The notes below the pieces were generated by a model. It worked only from the letters and a program-made list of their open reading frames with translations. It was not told the DNA's origin and ran no database searches. Positions 35,801 to 45,170 of a stretch of 46,623 nt of DNA are shown here, piece after piece. The DNA is taken from the NCBI GenBank assembly GCA_029259695.1, contig JAJDEQ010000209.1:1-46623 (forward strand), given 5' to 3'. A program made the position numbers and the translations under genes. Source of the stretch: Planctomycetota bacterium (GTDB taxonomy: Bacteria > Planctomycetota > B15-G4). Position 1 is the first letter of the stretch. Every line of letters starts with the position of its first letter.

Positions 35801-36226
35801 ATGAAGCAGTTGCAGCGCCAACTCGCCGTCGCGACCCGGGGCCGCGGACTCCACGAGATCACGTCGGCGGTGGCCGAGCTCGTGGCCGAGTCAGGCGTGG
35901 GCACGGGGCTCTGCGTGGTCTTCTGCACCCACACGTCGTGCAGCCTGATCGTCCAGGAGAACGCCGATCCGTCGGCCAGCGCGGACCTGCTCGCGTGGCT
36001 CGAGCGCCTCGCCCCCGAGGGTGACCCGCACTACACCCACACGGCCGAGGGTCCCGACGACATGCCGGCCCACCTGCGCGCGGCGGTCACCCGGACCACC
36101 GAGACGATCCCCGTGGTGGACGGGTGTCTGGCGCTCGGGACCTGGCAGGGGCTCTTCCTCGCCGAACACCGACGGCGGGGCAGCCGGCGACGGCTCGTGG
36201 TGCACGTCACCGGCGAGTCCGACTGA
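35801..36226 (+). CDS. yjbQ: YjbQ family protein (UPF0047)
   Basis: A 141-residue protein of normal family length. Signature segments are CTHTSCSLIVQENADPS, the AHLRAAVTRTTETIPVVDG stretch and LALGTWQGLFLAEHR with its C-terminal RRLVVHVTGE. Family members have been annotated as having secondary thiamine-phosphate synthase activity; the true role is unsettled. No strong ribosome binding site is seen upstream of ATG 35801, and only 17 nt separate it from the tRNA, so translation may depend on processing of the joint transcript. Confidence 0.92.
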   Translation: MKQLQRQLAVATRGRGLHEITSAVAELVAESGVGTGLCVVFCTHTSCSLIVQENADPSASADLLAWLERLAPEGDPHYTHTAEGPDDMPAHLRAAVTRTTETIPVVDGCLALGTWQGLFLAEHRRRGSRRRLVVHVTGESD

Positions 36227-36233
36227 AGCCGGG

Positions 36234-36932
36234 TCAGGCGGGTTCGCGCGCCTCCAGCCAGGCGCGCATGTCGACGACCATCTCCGGTGCGATGATGTGA
36301 CCGGTGTCGTAGAGCCGCAGCGTCACGTCGGCGCCGTTGCGTGACAGGATCGCCGCCGACTCCTCGGCAGCGGTCGGAGCCAGGGCTTCGTCCTGCCGGC
36401 CGTGTTGGATCAGGACGGCCTTGCCGGCCACGCCAGCCAGTTCAGCGCCGAGGAACTCCGCCTTCAGCCGACCCGACTGGCCGATCCAGCCGGCCACGCG
36501 CCGGGCTGCGCGCACGGCCGCGCAGTGGGTGAGGTAGGCGCCCTGCGAGAAGCCGGACAGGTACACGCGCTGCGGGTCGGCGCCCAGCGCTTCGAGCGCC
36601 GCGTCCACGATGCGCCAGAGTGCCGCCTCGCTCTCGGCCAGGCTGGCGGCGAACTCGTCCTGATCACCGGTGTAGAGATACCAGCCGTAACCGAGCCGGA
36701 TCGGTCGCCCCGGTCGTCGCACCTCGTGCTTGTGGAAGCCGTCGGGGAAGGCGGCCGCGAAGTGATCCGGGACGGCGGGAGTGATCCAGCGCTCCTGGCG
36801 GGCGCCGGACTGGCCCTGGCCGTGGAGCGAGACGAGCAGCGGCGGCCGGGCCGAGCCCGCGGGGGCCGGCCGGATCCGGCACCCGGTCCGGGTGGTGAAC
36901 GGCAGCTCGATCGTGCGTGTCTCGCTGGGCAT
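36234..36932 (-). CDS. Alpha/beta hydrolase, carboxylesterase/phospholipase type
   Basis: A 232-residue protein starting at ATG 36932 (MPSETRTIELPF; GGAAG about 10 nt upstream); longer in-frame starts add a basic, unlikely N-terminus. The fold is shown by PPLLVSLHGQGQSG (oxyanion region), the nucleophile elbow LSGFSQGAYL, the acid in IQHGRQDEALAP and the histidine in YDTGHIIAP. This matches the small carboxylesterase/phospholipase (YpfH-like) group. No export signal is visible, so it is probably cytoplasmic. Substrate unknown. Convergent with yjbQ, 7 nt apart. Confidence 0.88.
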   Translation of the reverse strand: MPSETRTIELPFTTRTGCRIRPAPAGSARPPLLVSLHGQGQSGARQERWITPAVPDHFAAAFPDGFHKHEVRRPGRPIRLGYGWYLYTGDQDEFAASLAESEAALWRIVDAALEALGADPQRVYLSGFSQGAYLTHCAAVRAARRVAGWIGQSGRLKAEFLGAELAGVAGKAVLIQHGRQDEALAPTAAEESAAILSRNGADVTLRLYDTGHIIAPEMVVDMRAWLEAREPA

Positions 36933-37100
36933 GCTCGCGCGTCTTCCATGAGGTGGGCGTGCCGGCATCTTGCGCAGCCGTCGGCATGGGGGCAACCGCG
37001 GTGGCAGATGCTATGACGGCGCCCACGTCGGCGTCGCGTGCGCCGGCCCGTTGTGCACGAGCGGAGGGCGGAGCTGCCCTCGGGACCGGAGTGGCCGTCC

Positions 37101-38114
37101 ATGGGTGAGCGTTGCGTGATCACCGGAGCCACCGGCTTCGTGGGAACCTCCCTGGCGGAACGACTGCTCGCACGGGGCAGCGAGGTGCACGCGCTCGTGC
37201 GCTCGACCTCGTCGGCGCGCAGCGTGGAGTGGTTGCGTGGGCGCGGGGTCGTGCTGCACCGCGGCGACGTCTTCGACGAGGCCGCCCTGCTCTCGGCCTT
37301 CGAAGGGGCCGACGTCGTCTTCCACTGCGCCGCGGTGATCGGCTATCGGCGTCGGCTGGAAGGCGAGATGTACCGCACCAACGTGCTGGGGACGCGTCGG
37401 GTCGTGCACGCCTGCCTGCGGGCCGGCGTCGGACGACTCGTGCACATGAGCAGCATCGCGGCCGTGGGGCTGGCCCGGGAACCGGTGCTGCTCGACGAGA
37501 ACAGTGCCTGGAATGCCGGCGTCTTGCGCGCCGCGTACTTCGACACCAAGCATGCCGCGGAACGGGAAGTGGACGTGGGCCTGGAGGCGGGGCTGGACGC
37601 GGTGCTGGTGAACCCCGGCGCGATCTACGGTCCGTCCGCGGTGCCGTCCAACAGCTCCCGGTTGATCGAGATGGTCGCTCGTCGACCGCCGCGCCTGCTG
37701 CCCCAGGGGGGCATCAACGCCGTGACGCTCGGGACCGTCGTCGAGGGCACGCTGGCCGCCGCCGACCGCGGCCGCAGGGGGCGGCGCTACATCCTGGGCG
37801 GCGAGAACCTGACCTACCTGCACCTGATGCGCAAGATCGGCGAGGCCGCCGGGCGGACCGTCGATGCGTTCACGCTGCCCGACGCCCTGGGCCCCGTGGC
37901 GCGCGTCGCCATGCAACTGGTGGAGCCTTGCGTCCCCGACCGGGTCTGGTACACGCCGGATCTGTGCGCGGCCTTCGGCTGGTGGATGTGGTTCGACTGC
38001 GCCCGCGCGCGGGGCGAACTGGGGCTCGTCTCCGAACCGCTGCAACCGGCCCTGGTCGGCGCCGTGGAACAACTGCGGTCGGAGGGGCGCCTCGGCGCGC
38101 GGGTCAGAAGCTGA
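37101..38114 (+). CDS. NAD-dependent epimerase/dehydratase-family protein
   Basis: A 337-residue extended SDR protein starting at ATG 37101 (GGAG about 9 nt upstream; MGERCVITGATGFVGTSLAERL). The nucleotide site is GATGFVG, followed by HRGDVFDEAAL, FHCAAVIG, HMSSIAAVG (catalytic Ser) and YFDTK (YxxxK), then NPGAIYGPS. It resembles the dihydroflavonol-4-reductase/3-beta-HSD branch, often involved in isoprenoid, sterol or hopanoid-lipid chemistry, but the substrate is not known. The 3' end overlaps the oppositely oriented repeat protein gene by 11 nt. Confidence 0.88.
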   Translation: MGERCVITGATGFVGTSLAERLLARGSEVHALVRSTSSARSVEWLRGRGVVLHRGDVFDEAALLSAFEGADVVFHCAAVIGYRRRLEGEMYRTNVLGTRRVVHACLRAGVGRLVHMSSIAAVGLAREPVLLDENSAWNAGVLRAAYFDTKHAAEREVDVGLEAGLDAVLVNPGAIYGPSAVPSNSSRLIEMVARRPPRLLPQGGINAVTLGTVVEGTLAAADRGRRGRRYILGGENLTYLHLMRKIGEAAGRTVDAFTLPDALGPVARVAMQLVEPCVPDRVWYTPDLCAAFGWWMWFDCARARGELGLVSEPLQPALVGAVEQLRSEGRLGARVRS

Positions 38115-40050
38115 TCGTCACCGAGCGTTCGACCGTCGCGCCGGGGCTCAACTCGACGGAGTTCCGGTCGCGCTGTTCGCGCTGGTTGAGCGCCGCCTGG
38201 ATCACGCTGGCGAAGTCGCCGCCCGTGCCGCGTTCGCCGGTGGCCGAGAGGAAGTAGGTCCCCGGCGGTAGCCGCTCGAAGCGGAAGCGCCCGGCCAGGT
38301 CCGCGCGGGTCTGGTCGGAGAAGCCCTTGCCGTCGGCCACGCTGACCAGCGCGCCGCGTACGCCCATGCCGCCGTGTGTCATGGCGACGCCGATGAGCGT
38401 GGCGCCGCGGTGGATCACGAAGGGCTCACTGATGTCGGTGTCCTGGCCGGCGCGCACCAGGATGTCGTCGCGCTTGACCACGGCGTAGTCCGGGTGATCG
38501 ACGATCAGCTGGTACATACCGTCGGTCGTGTCGGCGAGCACGAAGCGGCCGCTGCGATCGCTGCGTGTCGTGCGCAACCAGGCGACGCGCGAGTCTTCGT
38601 CGTCGTCGGGCAGCAGCGTGATCTCGATGTGGCGGTTGAACTGCATCGTGACGCTCGCGTTCGGCACCGGCGTCCCCGAGCCGTCCACGATCAGGCCGCG
38701 GATCTCGGAACCCCGGTAGAGCTGCACGCTGTAGCCCTCGAGCACCTCGCCCTGCTCGATCAACATCGGCTCGGTGCGCGTGAGGGCGTAGCCCTTCGAC
38801 CAGACCTCGAAGCTGTAGAAACCCTCGCGCAGGTCCTCGGCCGTGAACGCACCCTCGCTGTCGGTGAAACGCTGGAAGGAACCCACGGCCGAGCCGCCCG
38901 CACCGGCTGTGATGTGGTAGCGCGTGAGCAGGTCGAAGTTGCGCACGGGGCGGCCGTCGGGATCCAGGACAAATCCGCTGATCGAGCCGTTGCGCACCAT
39001 GCGCAGCAGCCCCTGTCGCAGGGCGTTGCCGGTGAGCACGTCGCGCGGCTTGGGGCGGAAGCCGGGAGCAATGGCGACCACGCGGTACTTGCCCGGGGCC
39101 AGCGTGTCGAACCGGTACTCGCCGTTCTCGTTGGACTCGGTGACCGCCGGTGCGGCGTCGTATGTGATCGGCTCGGCGAACACGCGCACGCCGGCGAGCG
39201 GCTTCAGGCTCCGGCGTGACACGACCGTGCCGATGATCGCTTCGGGTGTCTCGAGGGTGACCGTGACCCAGCGCTCCGAGAGCGTCTCCTCGGGAGACAC
39301 GCCGCCGCGCACCATCGCCCTGGCATAGCCCTCGGCGGCCACCTCCACGCTGTGCCCGCCCTGGCGCACGTTGTCGAACGTGAACTCTCCGTCTTCGTCG
39401 GTGACCGTGGTGAGGACGGGCTCGGTGTGGTTCATGATCCACCCCGACGCGGTGGAGACGTAGTGCAGGCCGACCTCGGCATCGGCGATCTTGCGGCCGG
39501 CCCGGTCCAGCACCAGCCCGCGCAGACGCAGGCCCTTGCTCACCACGATGTCACCCACATCCACCTGCCCACCGCCCTGGGCGCGGTAGGGACCGGCGTC
39601 GGTGAGCTGGAAGCTGTCCCCGTTGACTCGCAGCGTGATGCGGGTGTTGGTGGGGACGCCGGTCAGGACGAAACGCCCGTCCGCACCCGCCTCGGCCGAC
39701 GCTCCGGTGGGAGGCAGGTTGGTCATGATGGCGCCGATTTGCAGGGCCGTGCCGGCCAGGGCGTCGATCCCGGCCCCGGGAATGGCGCGTCGATCCTCGG
39801 TGACGATGCGCCCCACGAGGGTGCCGTGATCCGGGACGACCTCGGTGGGTTGCACCGGCCGGCGGTCGTCGACCTCGGTGGCCGGCGCGGGCAGCGTCGG
39901 GTCCCGGGCCGGGCCGCCGTCCTCGACCACCTCGACCGGCCCGCCGGCGCCGCCGTCCGTGTCCGTCAGCAGCAGCAAGATGCCGGCGCCCGCCGCCACC
40001 GCGAGCACGCCCACCAGGACCCAGACCAGGGTGCGACCAGCACTGTTCAT
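38104..40050 (-). CDS. Membrane-anchored protein of six carboxypeptidase-regulatory-like repeats
   Basis: A 648-residue protein with an N-terminal signal anchor (TLVWVLVGVLAVAAGAGILLLL, residues 7-28), a short Pro/Asp linker and six tandem CarboxypepD_reg-type beta-sandwich repeats at about residues 76-172, 174-270, 271-352, 353-448, 449-550 and 551-648. Each begins with a G-x-V/I-x-D-x-x-G-x-P-V/I-x-x-A-type strand, e.g. SISGFVLDPDGRPVRNFDL, and most end in a DGEFTF- or GRFRFERLPPGTY-type turn. Such repeats are structural or binding modules on the outer face of the inner membrane or in the periplasm. No peptidase domain is present. Function unknown. Confidence 0.87.
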   Translation of the reverse strand: MNSAGRTLVWVLVGVLAVAAGAGILLLLTDTDGGAGGPVEVVEDGGPARDPTLPAPATEVDDRRPVQPTEVVPDHGTLVGRIVTEDRRAIPGAGIDALAGTALQIGAIMTNLPPTGASAEAGADGRFVLTGVPTNTRITLRVNGDSFQLTDAGPYRAQGGGQVDVGDIVVSKGLRLRGLVLDRAGRKIADAEVGLHYVSTASGWIMNHTEPVLTTVTDEDGEFTFDNVRQGGHSVEVAAEGYARAMVRGGVSPEETLSERWVTVTLETPEAIIGTVVSRRSLKPLAGVRVFAEPITYDAAPAVTESNENGEYRFDTLAPGKYRVVAIAPGFRPKPRDVLTGNALRQGLLRMVRNGSISGFVLDPDGRPVRNFDLLTRYHITAGAGGSAVGSFQRFTDSEGAFTAEDLREGFYSFEVWSKGYALTRTEPMLIEQGEVLEGYSVQLYRGSEIRGLIVDGSGTPVPNASVTMQFNRHIEITLLPDDDEDSRVAWLRTTRSDRSGRFVLADTTDGMYQLIVDHPDYAVVKRDDILVRAGQDTDISEPFVIHRGATLIGVAMTHGGMGVRGALVSVADGKGFSDQTRADLAGRFRFERLPPGTYFLSATGERGTGGDFASVIQAALNQREQRDRNSVELSPGATVERSVTISF

Positions 40051-40332
40051 GATCAGGATTCCAGGTTCCGGCCGGGGACGGGGCGGGCCACCGGACGGGG
40101 GTCTCGGAGGCTGCGAGGGGAGGCGCTGAGCGGCGCGTTCGGGGGCGGCCGCAACGCCGGATTGTCCTTGGCATGCGCCGACCGTGCCAGCATAATCACG
40201 CCCCCTCGAAGCCGGTCGGTTCGTGCGGAATGCGCTGTTTGCAGCCCTTCCTGCACACTGGTTTCCAACAGACCGGCGCGGGATCGGCGCTCCGTTCGCG
40301 CGGGGTGCACATCCTCTCGGCTTCTCACGCGT

Positions 40333-40410
40333 GGTCCCATCGTCTAGTCAGGTCTAGGACAGGTGCCTCTCACGCACCAGACAGGGGTTCGAATCCCCTT
40401 GGGACTACCA
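40333..40410 (+). tRNA. tRNA-Glu (anticodon CTC), CCA encoded
   Basis: Cloverleaf: acceptor GGTCCCA/TGGGACT (first pair G·U), D-arm GTC...GAC, anticodon stem GGTGC/GCACC with loop CTCTCAC (anticodon CTC), variable AGAC, T-arm AGGGG-TTCGAAT-CCCCT, discriminator A and encoded CCA. It reads GAG codons. The G1·U72 wobble and discriminator A differ from the usual tRNA-Glu. No clear promoter is seen upstream in the 282-nt gap. Confidence 0.94.
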
Positions 40411-40649
40411 CCACCCCGCGCTGCTCGGGCAGGGGTCGCGGAGAGCCGGTTGGCCAAGCGCGGAACCCTGGTCGATTCGGGTGACCGACGGCGTTGCGTC
40501 GGCGTGCGCGCGGGACTGGCCGCGGATGGCGTGCACCGGGTGGATTCCCATACGTCGCTGACCCATACGCATCACCGCTGCCGAGCGGTGGGTGTTCTTC
40601 CCGCCGAGCCGGCGCCGGCTCCGGACCGGGTGCCGGGCGGGGCCCGCTG

Positions 40650-41162
40650 ATGGCCCTCACCCCGGGTCAGAACCTGGTGCTGATCGGCATGCGGGCCTGT
40701 GGCAAGTCCACGCTGGGCGCCGAACTCGCGCGCCGCCTGGCGCGACCGTTCCGGGACCTGGACGACGAGTTGGCCCGGGTGGCCGGCAAGAGCGCCGACC
40801 GGGTCCTGGCCGAGGACGGCGAGGCCGTCTTCCGCGCGCTGGAGGCGGAGATCCTGGGCCGGGCGGCGACCTGGGAGGGTCGGGTGATCGCCACCGGCGG
40901 TGGCGCCGTGCTGCACGGCGAGCTCTTCGCCGCGTTGTGCGCCACGGCGCAGGTGGTCTATCTCGAAGTGCCGGCCGGTGAACTCGCGGCCCGTGCGGCC
41001 GGTCGCCCGCGTCCGCCGCTCACGGATCTGTCGCTGCGGGAGGAGGTCACCGCGTTGCTGGGGGAGCGAGCGCCGCTCTATGCGAAGGCGGCGACATGGA
41101 CGATTCCTGCTACGTCTGGTGACCCCGTCCATGCGATCCTGGAGGCTCTGGAACACCCCTGA
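40650..41162 (+). CDS. aroK: Shikimate kinase
   Basis: Phosphorylates shikimate at the 3-hydroxyl in aromatic amino acid synthesis. The 170-residue protein starts at ATG 40650 (MALTPGQNLVLIGMRACGKST); the longer upstream frame is filler. Walker A is GMRACGKST, then DLDDELARVAGKS (shikimate-binding Asp), FRALEAEIL (Arg), TGGGAVLHGEL and the lid Arg in RPRPPLT. Size and motifs are normal. It is followed 6 nt later by the HEAT/TPR gene, so the two may share a transcript. Confidence 0.95.
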   Translation: MALTPGQNLVLIGMRACGKSTLGAELARRLARPFRDLDDELARVAGKSADRVLAEDGEAVFRALEAEILGRAATWEGRVIATGGGAVLHGELFAALCATAQVVYLEVPAGELAARAAGRPRPPLTDLSLREEVTALLGERAPLYAKAATWTIPATSGDPVHAILEALEHP

Positions 41163-41168
41163 TCAACG

Positions 41169-43736
41169 ATGCGCATGACGCTGCCTGACGACGAGACCGA
41201 GAGCCTGTCCCCCGTGCGCCTGCGCGCCGTACTCGCGGTCGCTGGGGGGGCGGTGTTGTTCCTGCTGGCAGCCGTCCTGGATCCGATCTCTGCCCGGCCG
41301 CACGAACGGGGCCCGGCCGTGGGACCGGGGCCGGCCGCGGCCGTGCCCGCGGCGCCGTCCCAGGATGCGGTCAGCGAGGCCCGTCGCCTGCTCGTCGACG
41401 GCAACCTGGACGTGACCGCGTTGGCGGTGCACGCCAAGACGCTGCTGGATGCGGGCGATCTGGTCGAGCTGGCCCAGGTGCTGGCGGGCGACAAGGAGAA
41501 TGCGCTGCTCGGCATCCTCGAGATGTTGCGCGCCACCCACAGCAGCGAGTTGCTGGTCGAGTGCGTGGGCCTCGCGGCCGGCGCGCCGTTCGAGAGCGTG
41601 ACGGTGCTGGCGCGGGACCACGTGGCGCGGCTCGCCGAGCACAGCGGCGTCGTCGTCGCGCAGCTGGTCGAGTGGGTCGACGACCCGAACACCACCGACG
41701 ATCGCCGGCTGGTGTTGATCGAGTGTCTCGGCACATCGCGCAACCTCGGCCCGGTGGCGTCCCTGATCGAACAGCTCGACGGCCCGACGCCGTACGCGGC
41801 ACGCAGCGCCCTGCAACGCCTCACCGGACACGACCCGCCGGCCGACGCTCCGGAGCTGCCGGCGGCCGAGGCCTGGAACCTCTTCTGGCAGGCGCACGGC
41901 CAGTTGTCCCGTGACCAGCTGCTCGAGTTGGCCCGGGAAGTGGACGCACTCCGGCACGCCGCCGAGGTCGAGCGCTTTCGCGTCGAGCTGGAGGCCATGG
42001 AGGCCGAGGTCGTCGACGCCCAACTGCAGGCGATGGGCCAGGACATCGAGGCGCTCATCGGCGGCCTGTCCTCGCGCTACGCTGCGGTGCGCAGCGCGGC
42101 CTCCGAACGTCTGGCGAACCACGACAACAAGCAGCAGGCCAAGACCGCCGTGCCGGTCTTCCTGCGCCGGCTCGGTCACGGCGACGCCGTGAACGGCAAC
42201 GCGCCCGAGGCTGACGCGGCCGTGCGCGCCGCGTTCGTGAGCGCCCTGGGTGTGCTCGGCCGTGGCGAGGACGACGTGCAGGCGGTGCTGATCAGCGAGT
42301 TGCGCAGCGAGCCCGTGGCGGTGGCTTCGGCCGCGGCCGAAGCCCTGCGCCTCGTGCGCAACGAGCCCGGCGTGGTGGCCCCCTTGCTGGACTACCTCGA
42401 GCGGCTGCCCGACATCGACGAGGAGTCCGAGGAGGCCGTGGCGGTGCTCAAGGCCGTGGCCGAGAACCAGCCGGAGGGCGTGATCACGCGCTTGCAGGCG
42501 TGGCTGGGCTCCAGCCGCCCGCGCGTGCGCGCCGCGGCGGTGCGCGCGCTGTTGGCGTCCAGGGAGGTGCTCGTCGCGCTCGACGAGTTCGAGCTGCTCG
42601 ACCTGTCCGCCGAGGAGGAGGTGGTGCGCTTCGATGCGGCCGTGGCCCTCGGCAACCGGGTGCGCACACTGGATGGTGAAGGCGAGGCGCGCGCGCGCAT
42701 CGTCGCCGAGCTGCAGGTGTTGTTGGTGGACGAGGTCGCCAGCGTGCGCGCCGAGGCGGCGTCGTCACTGGGCGAATCGCGCGATCCGAACGCGCTCGCG
42801 ATCCTCGACGAGCGATCCCGTCAGGAGCACGACGTGAGCGTCCTGGCGAAGATCGTCACGGCGCTGGGTGAGCTCGGCTTCCCCGACGGCGTGCGCATCG
42901 TGGGGCGCATCTGCGGTGTCCCCAACGGCGGCTCCCCCGACGAGTCGCTCGCGGATGCTGGTCGCGGTGCGATCGAGAGCATCGCCGCCGACGGCGGCGC
43001 CGACGTGTGGTTCGACATGGCCGGCCGGCTGGCCGACGTCTCGGCGCTGTCGCTGGCCGCGTGGAGCTACCAGGAGGTCGAGCGTCGTTTCTCCGCCGCC
43101 CCCGAGTTCGCCGACCTGGTCGATCAGTCCAAGGGGCGCCGGGCCGAGGTCCTATGGCAGATGGGCCTCGCTGCCGATGCCAAGAAGCTGCTGCTCGAGT
43201 TGCAGGCGGCGGAAGCTTCCTACCCGTCGATGGCGCGCCGACTGGACCTGCTGGCGCGCACCAGCGAGCAACTCGAGGAGTTCGACGAAGCGGCCGGCTA
43301 CTTCCTGGAGCTGGCCGACGTCGTGCCCGAGGGCGCTTCCCGCTGGAGCGAGGTGCAACGCGACGCGGCGCGCACGCTGCGCAAGGCCGGACGCTTCGCC
43401 CAGGCCCGGCCGCTGCTGCTCATGTTGCGCGACAACGACCCCGACGACAACGTGCTGCTGCACGAGCTCGCGCTCGTGCAGGAAGGGCTTGGTGATTGGG
43501 ACGCCGCGCTCGAGACGCTGGAGCGCCTGCTCGACCGTCTGCCGGCGGAAGACGAACAGTTCGCGCAGGGAGTGCGCGCCGACGTGGCTCGCGTGCAAGC
43601 GCTGCGCTCCGCGCCGGCCGGGACCGGAGCGTCCGGGGAGGACGGCGCGCCGGCGGCCAGCGGACAGGAGCAGGCCGGGGACGGTTCGGGTGACGGCCCG
43701 GCGGGAGCCGACGCGGGGCAGGGACGGCGCTCGTGA
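41169..43736 (+). CDS. Membrane-anchored HEAT- and TPR-repeat protein
   Basis: An 855-residue protein starting at ATG 41169 (an alternative ATG two codons on is possible). A signal anchor lies near residues 19-38 (AVLAVAGGAVLFLLAAV). Residues about 60-590 consist of HEAT-like helix pairs with the recurring pattern 'VRAAAVRAL' or 'VRAEAASSLGE'. Residues about 610-820 look like TPR pairs (ALVQEGLGDWDAALETLERLL). A Gly/Ala/Ser-rich tail follows. It is an all-helical scaffold that probably faces the periplasm. Its position 33 nt before trkA suggests co-expression, but no link to potassium transport is known. Function unknown. Confidence 0.8.
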   Translation: MRMTLPDDETESLSPVRLRAVLAVAGGAVLFLLAAVLDPISARPHERGPAVGPGPAAAVPAAPSQDAVSEARRLLVDGNLDVTALAVHAKTLLDAGDLVELAQVLAGDKENALLGILEMLRATHSSELLVECVGLAAGAPFESVTVLARDHVARLAEHSGVVVAQLVEWVDDPNTTDDRRLVLIECLGTSRNLGPVASLIEQLDGPTPYAARSALQRLTGHDPPADAPELPAAEAWNLFWQAHGQLSRDQLLELAREVDALRHAAEVERFRVELEAMEAEVVDAQLQAMGQDIEALIGGLSSRYAAVRSAASERLANHDNKQQAKTAVPVFLRRLGHGDAVNGNAPEADAAVRAAFVSALGVLGRGEDDVQAVLISELRSEPVAVASAAAEALRLVRNEPGVVAPLLDYLERLPDIDEESEEAVAVLKAVAENQPEGVITRLQAWLGSSRPRVRAAAVRALLASREVLVALDEFELLDLSAEEEVVRFDAAVALGNRVRTLDGEGEARARIVAELQVLLVDEVASVRAEAASSLGESRDPNALAILDERSRQEHDVSVLAKIVTALGELGFPDGVRIVGRICGVPNGGSPDESLADAGRGAIESIAADGGADVWFDMAGRLADVSALSLAAWSYQEVERRFSAAPEFADLVDQSKGRRAEVLWQMGLAADAKKLLLELQAAEASYPSMARRLDLLARTSEQLEEFDEAAGYFLELADVVPEGASRWSEVQRDAARTLRKAGRFAQARPLLLMLRDNDPDDNVLLHELALVQEGLGDWDAALETLERLLDRLPAEDEQFAQGVRADVARVQALRSAPAGTGASGEDGAPAASGQEQAGDGSGDGPAGADAGQGRRS

Positions 43737-43769
43737 CGAGCCCGGTCCGGCGATGAGCGAGAGGCACGG

Positions 43770-45170
43770 ATGAACATCGTGATCGCGGGCGCGGGGGCCG
43801 TCGGTTTCCACCTGGCGAAGGAGCTGGGCGCCGAGGGACACAGCATCTCCATCATCGATCTCGATCCGGACAAGCTCGATCGGCTGCGCGACCGCCTGGA
43901 TGTCCTCACGGTCGCGGGCACGACGACGAAGCGCTCGGTGCTCGAGCAGGCCGGGACGCCGGATGCCGACCTGTTCGTCGCGGTCTCCGACCAGGACGAG
44001 GTGAACATGCTCGCCTGCGCGGCGGCCAGCACGCTCGGGGTGCGCCGCACGCTCGCCCGGGTGCGCAGCTCCGACTTCACGTCGGACAACCCGTTGGTGG
44101 ATCCGGTGCGGCTGGGTATCACCCGCTTCATCAATCCCGACGAGATCGCCGTCGACTCGGTCGTGGCACTGGTCGACGCCCCCGGCTCGATCGACGTGGG
44201 CGACTTCGCCGGGGGCGAGATCCTGTTGCGCAGCTTCGACCTGAGCGAGAAGTCCAAGCTCTGCGGCCGGCCCTTGTCGCGCCTCAAGGAAGACTACGCC
44301 GGCATGCAGTTCCTGGTGGCGTCGATCCAACGCGACGGCGCCCAGATCATCCCCCGCGGCGAGGACACGCTGGAGGTGGGTGATCGCGTGTTCATGCTCA
44401 TGACGAGCGAGACGCTGCCCACCTTCCGCAAGATCGTCGCGGGCAGCGACCGGGTGCAGCGGGTCGTGATCTACGGAGCCGAACGGTTCGGCATCAGCGT
44501 GGCCTCGCGCTTGCAGAAGCGCACGAACGTCGCCCTGATCGACGAGGACAAGGCGCGCTGCGAACAAGCTGCCGCGGAGCTGGACGATGTCGTCGTGCTC
44601 AACGGCTCACCCAACGACGTGGACATCCAGGGCCAGAGCCGCCTCACGTCGGCCGACTTCTTCATCTCGGCCGGGCGCAACGAGGAGCACAACCTGATCC
44701 TGGCCCTGCTGGCCAAGAAGCGCGGGGCTCGGCGCAACATCGTGGTGACCGCCGACCCGGATCTCGTGTCGTTGCTCGACCGACTCGACATCGATGCGGT
44801 GATCAACCCGCGGCTGACCATGGTCGGCCGGCTGCTGCGCTATGCGCGCGGCGGGCGCGTGCAGTCGGTGCAGAAGATCGGGGAGAGCACGGCGGAAGTG
44901 GTGGAGATGGTGGTGCGTCACGGCGCGAAGGCCGTGGGCCAGACGCTGCGCCAGCTCAAGTTGCCGACGGGTGCGCTGGTGGGGGCCGTGATGCGAGAGA
45001 GCGAGGCGTTCATCCCGCACGGCGGCACCCACATCGAGGAGGGCGACGTGATCGTCGCCTTCATCCTGCCGGGCCTGCGTGATCAGGTGGAGCGGCTCTT
45101 CGCTCGTCGCGGTGGGCTGCACTTCTCCGATGACAGCGGCGGCGCCGACAAGAAGACCTCCAAGGCGTGA
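43770..45170 (+). CDS. trkA: Trk potassium uptake regulatory subunit TrkA
   Basis: Cytoplasmic NAD(H)-binding gating subunit of the Trk potassium transporter. The 466-residue protein has two RCK units: the first begins MNIVIAGAGAVGFHLAKELG (GxGxxG) and is followed by RCK-C near 140-220 (GRPLSRLKEDYAGMQFLVA). The second Rossmann domain starts VQRVVIYGAERFGISVASRL, where the glycine motif is degenerate, as in many TrkA C-terminal halves. It ends with a second RCK-C. AGAGG lies about 6 nt before the ATG. The stop overlaps the trkH start (GTGA). Confidence 0.96.
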   Translation: MNIVIAGAGAVGFHLAKELGAEGHSISIIDLDPDKLDRLRDRLDVLTVAGTTTKRSVLEQAGTPDADLFVAVSDQDEVNMLACAAASTLGVRRTLARVRSSDFTSDNPLVDPVRLGITRFINPDEIAVDSVVALVDAPGSIDVGDFAGGEILLRSFDLSEKSKLCGRPLSRLKEDYAGMQFLVASIQRDGAQIIPRGEDTLEVGDRVFMLMTSETLPTFRKIVAGSDRVQRVVIYGAERFGISVASRLQKRTNVALIDEDKARCEQAAAELDDVVVLNGSPNDVDIQGQSRLTSADFFISAGRNEEHNLILALLAKKRGARRNIVVTADPDLVSLLDRLDIDAVINPRLTMVGRLLRYARGGRVQSVQKIGESTAEVVEMVVRHGAKAVGQTLRQLKLPTGALVGAVMRESEAFIPHGGTHIEEGDVIVAFILPGLRDQVERLFARRGGLHFSDDSGGADKKTSKA

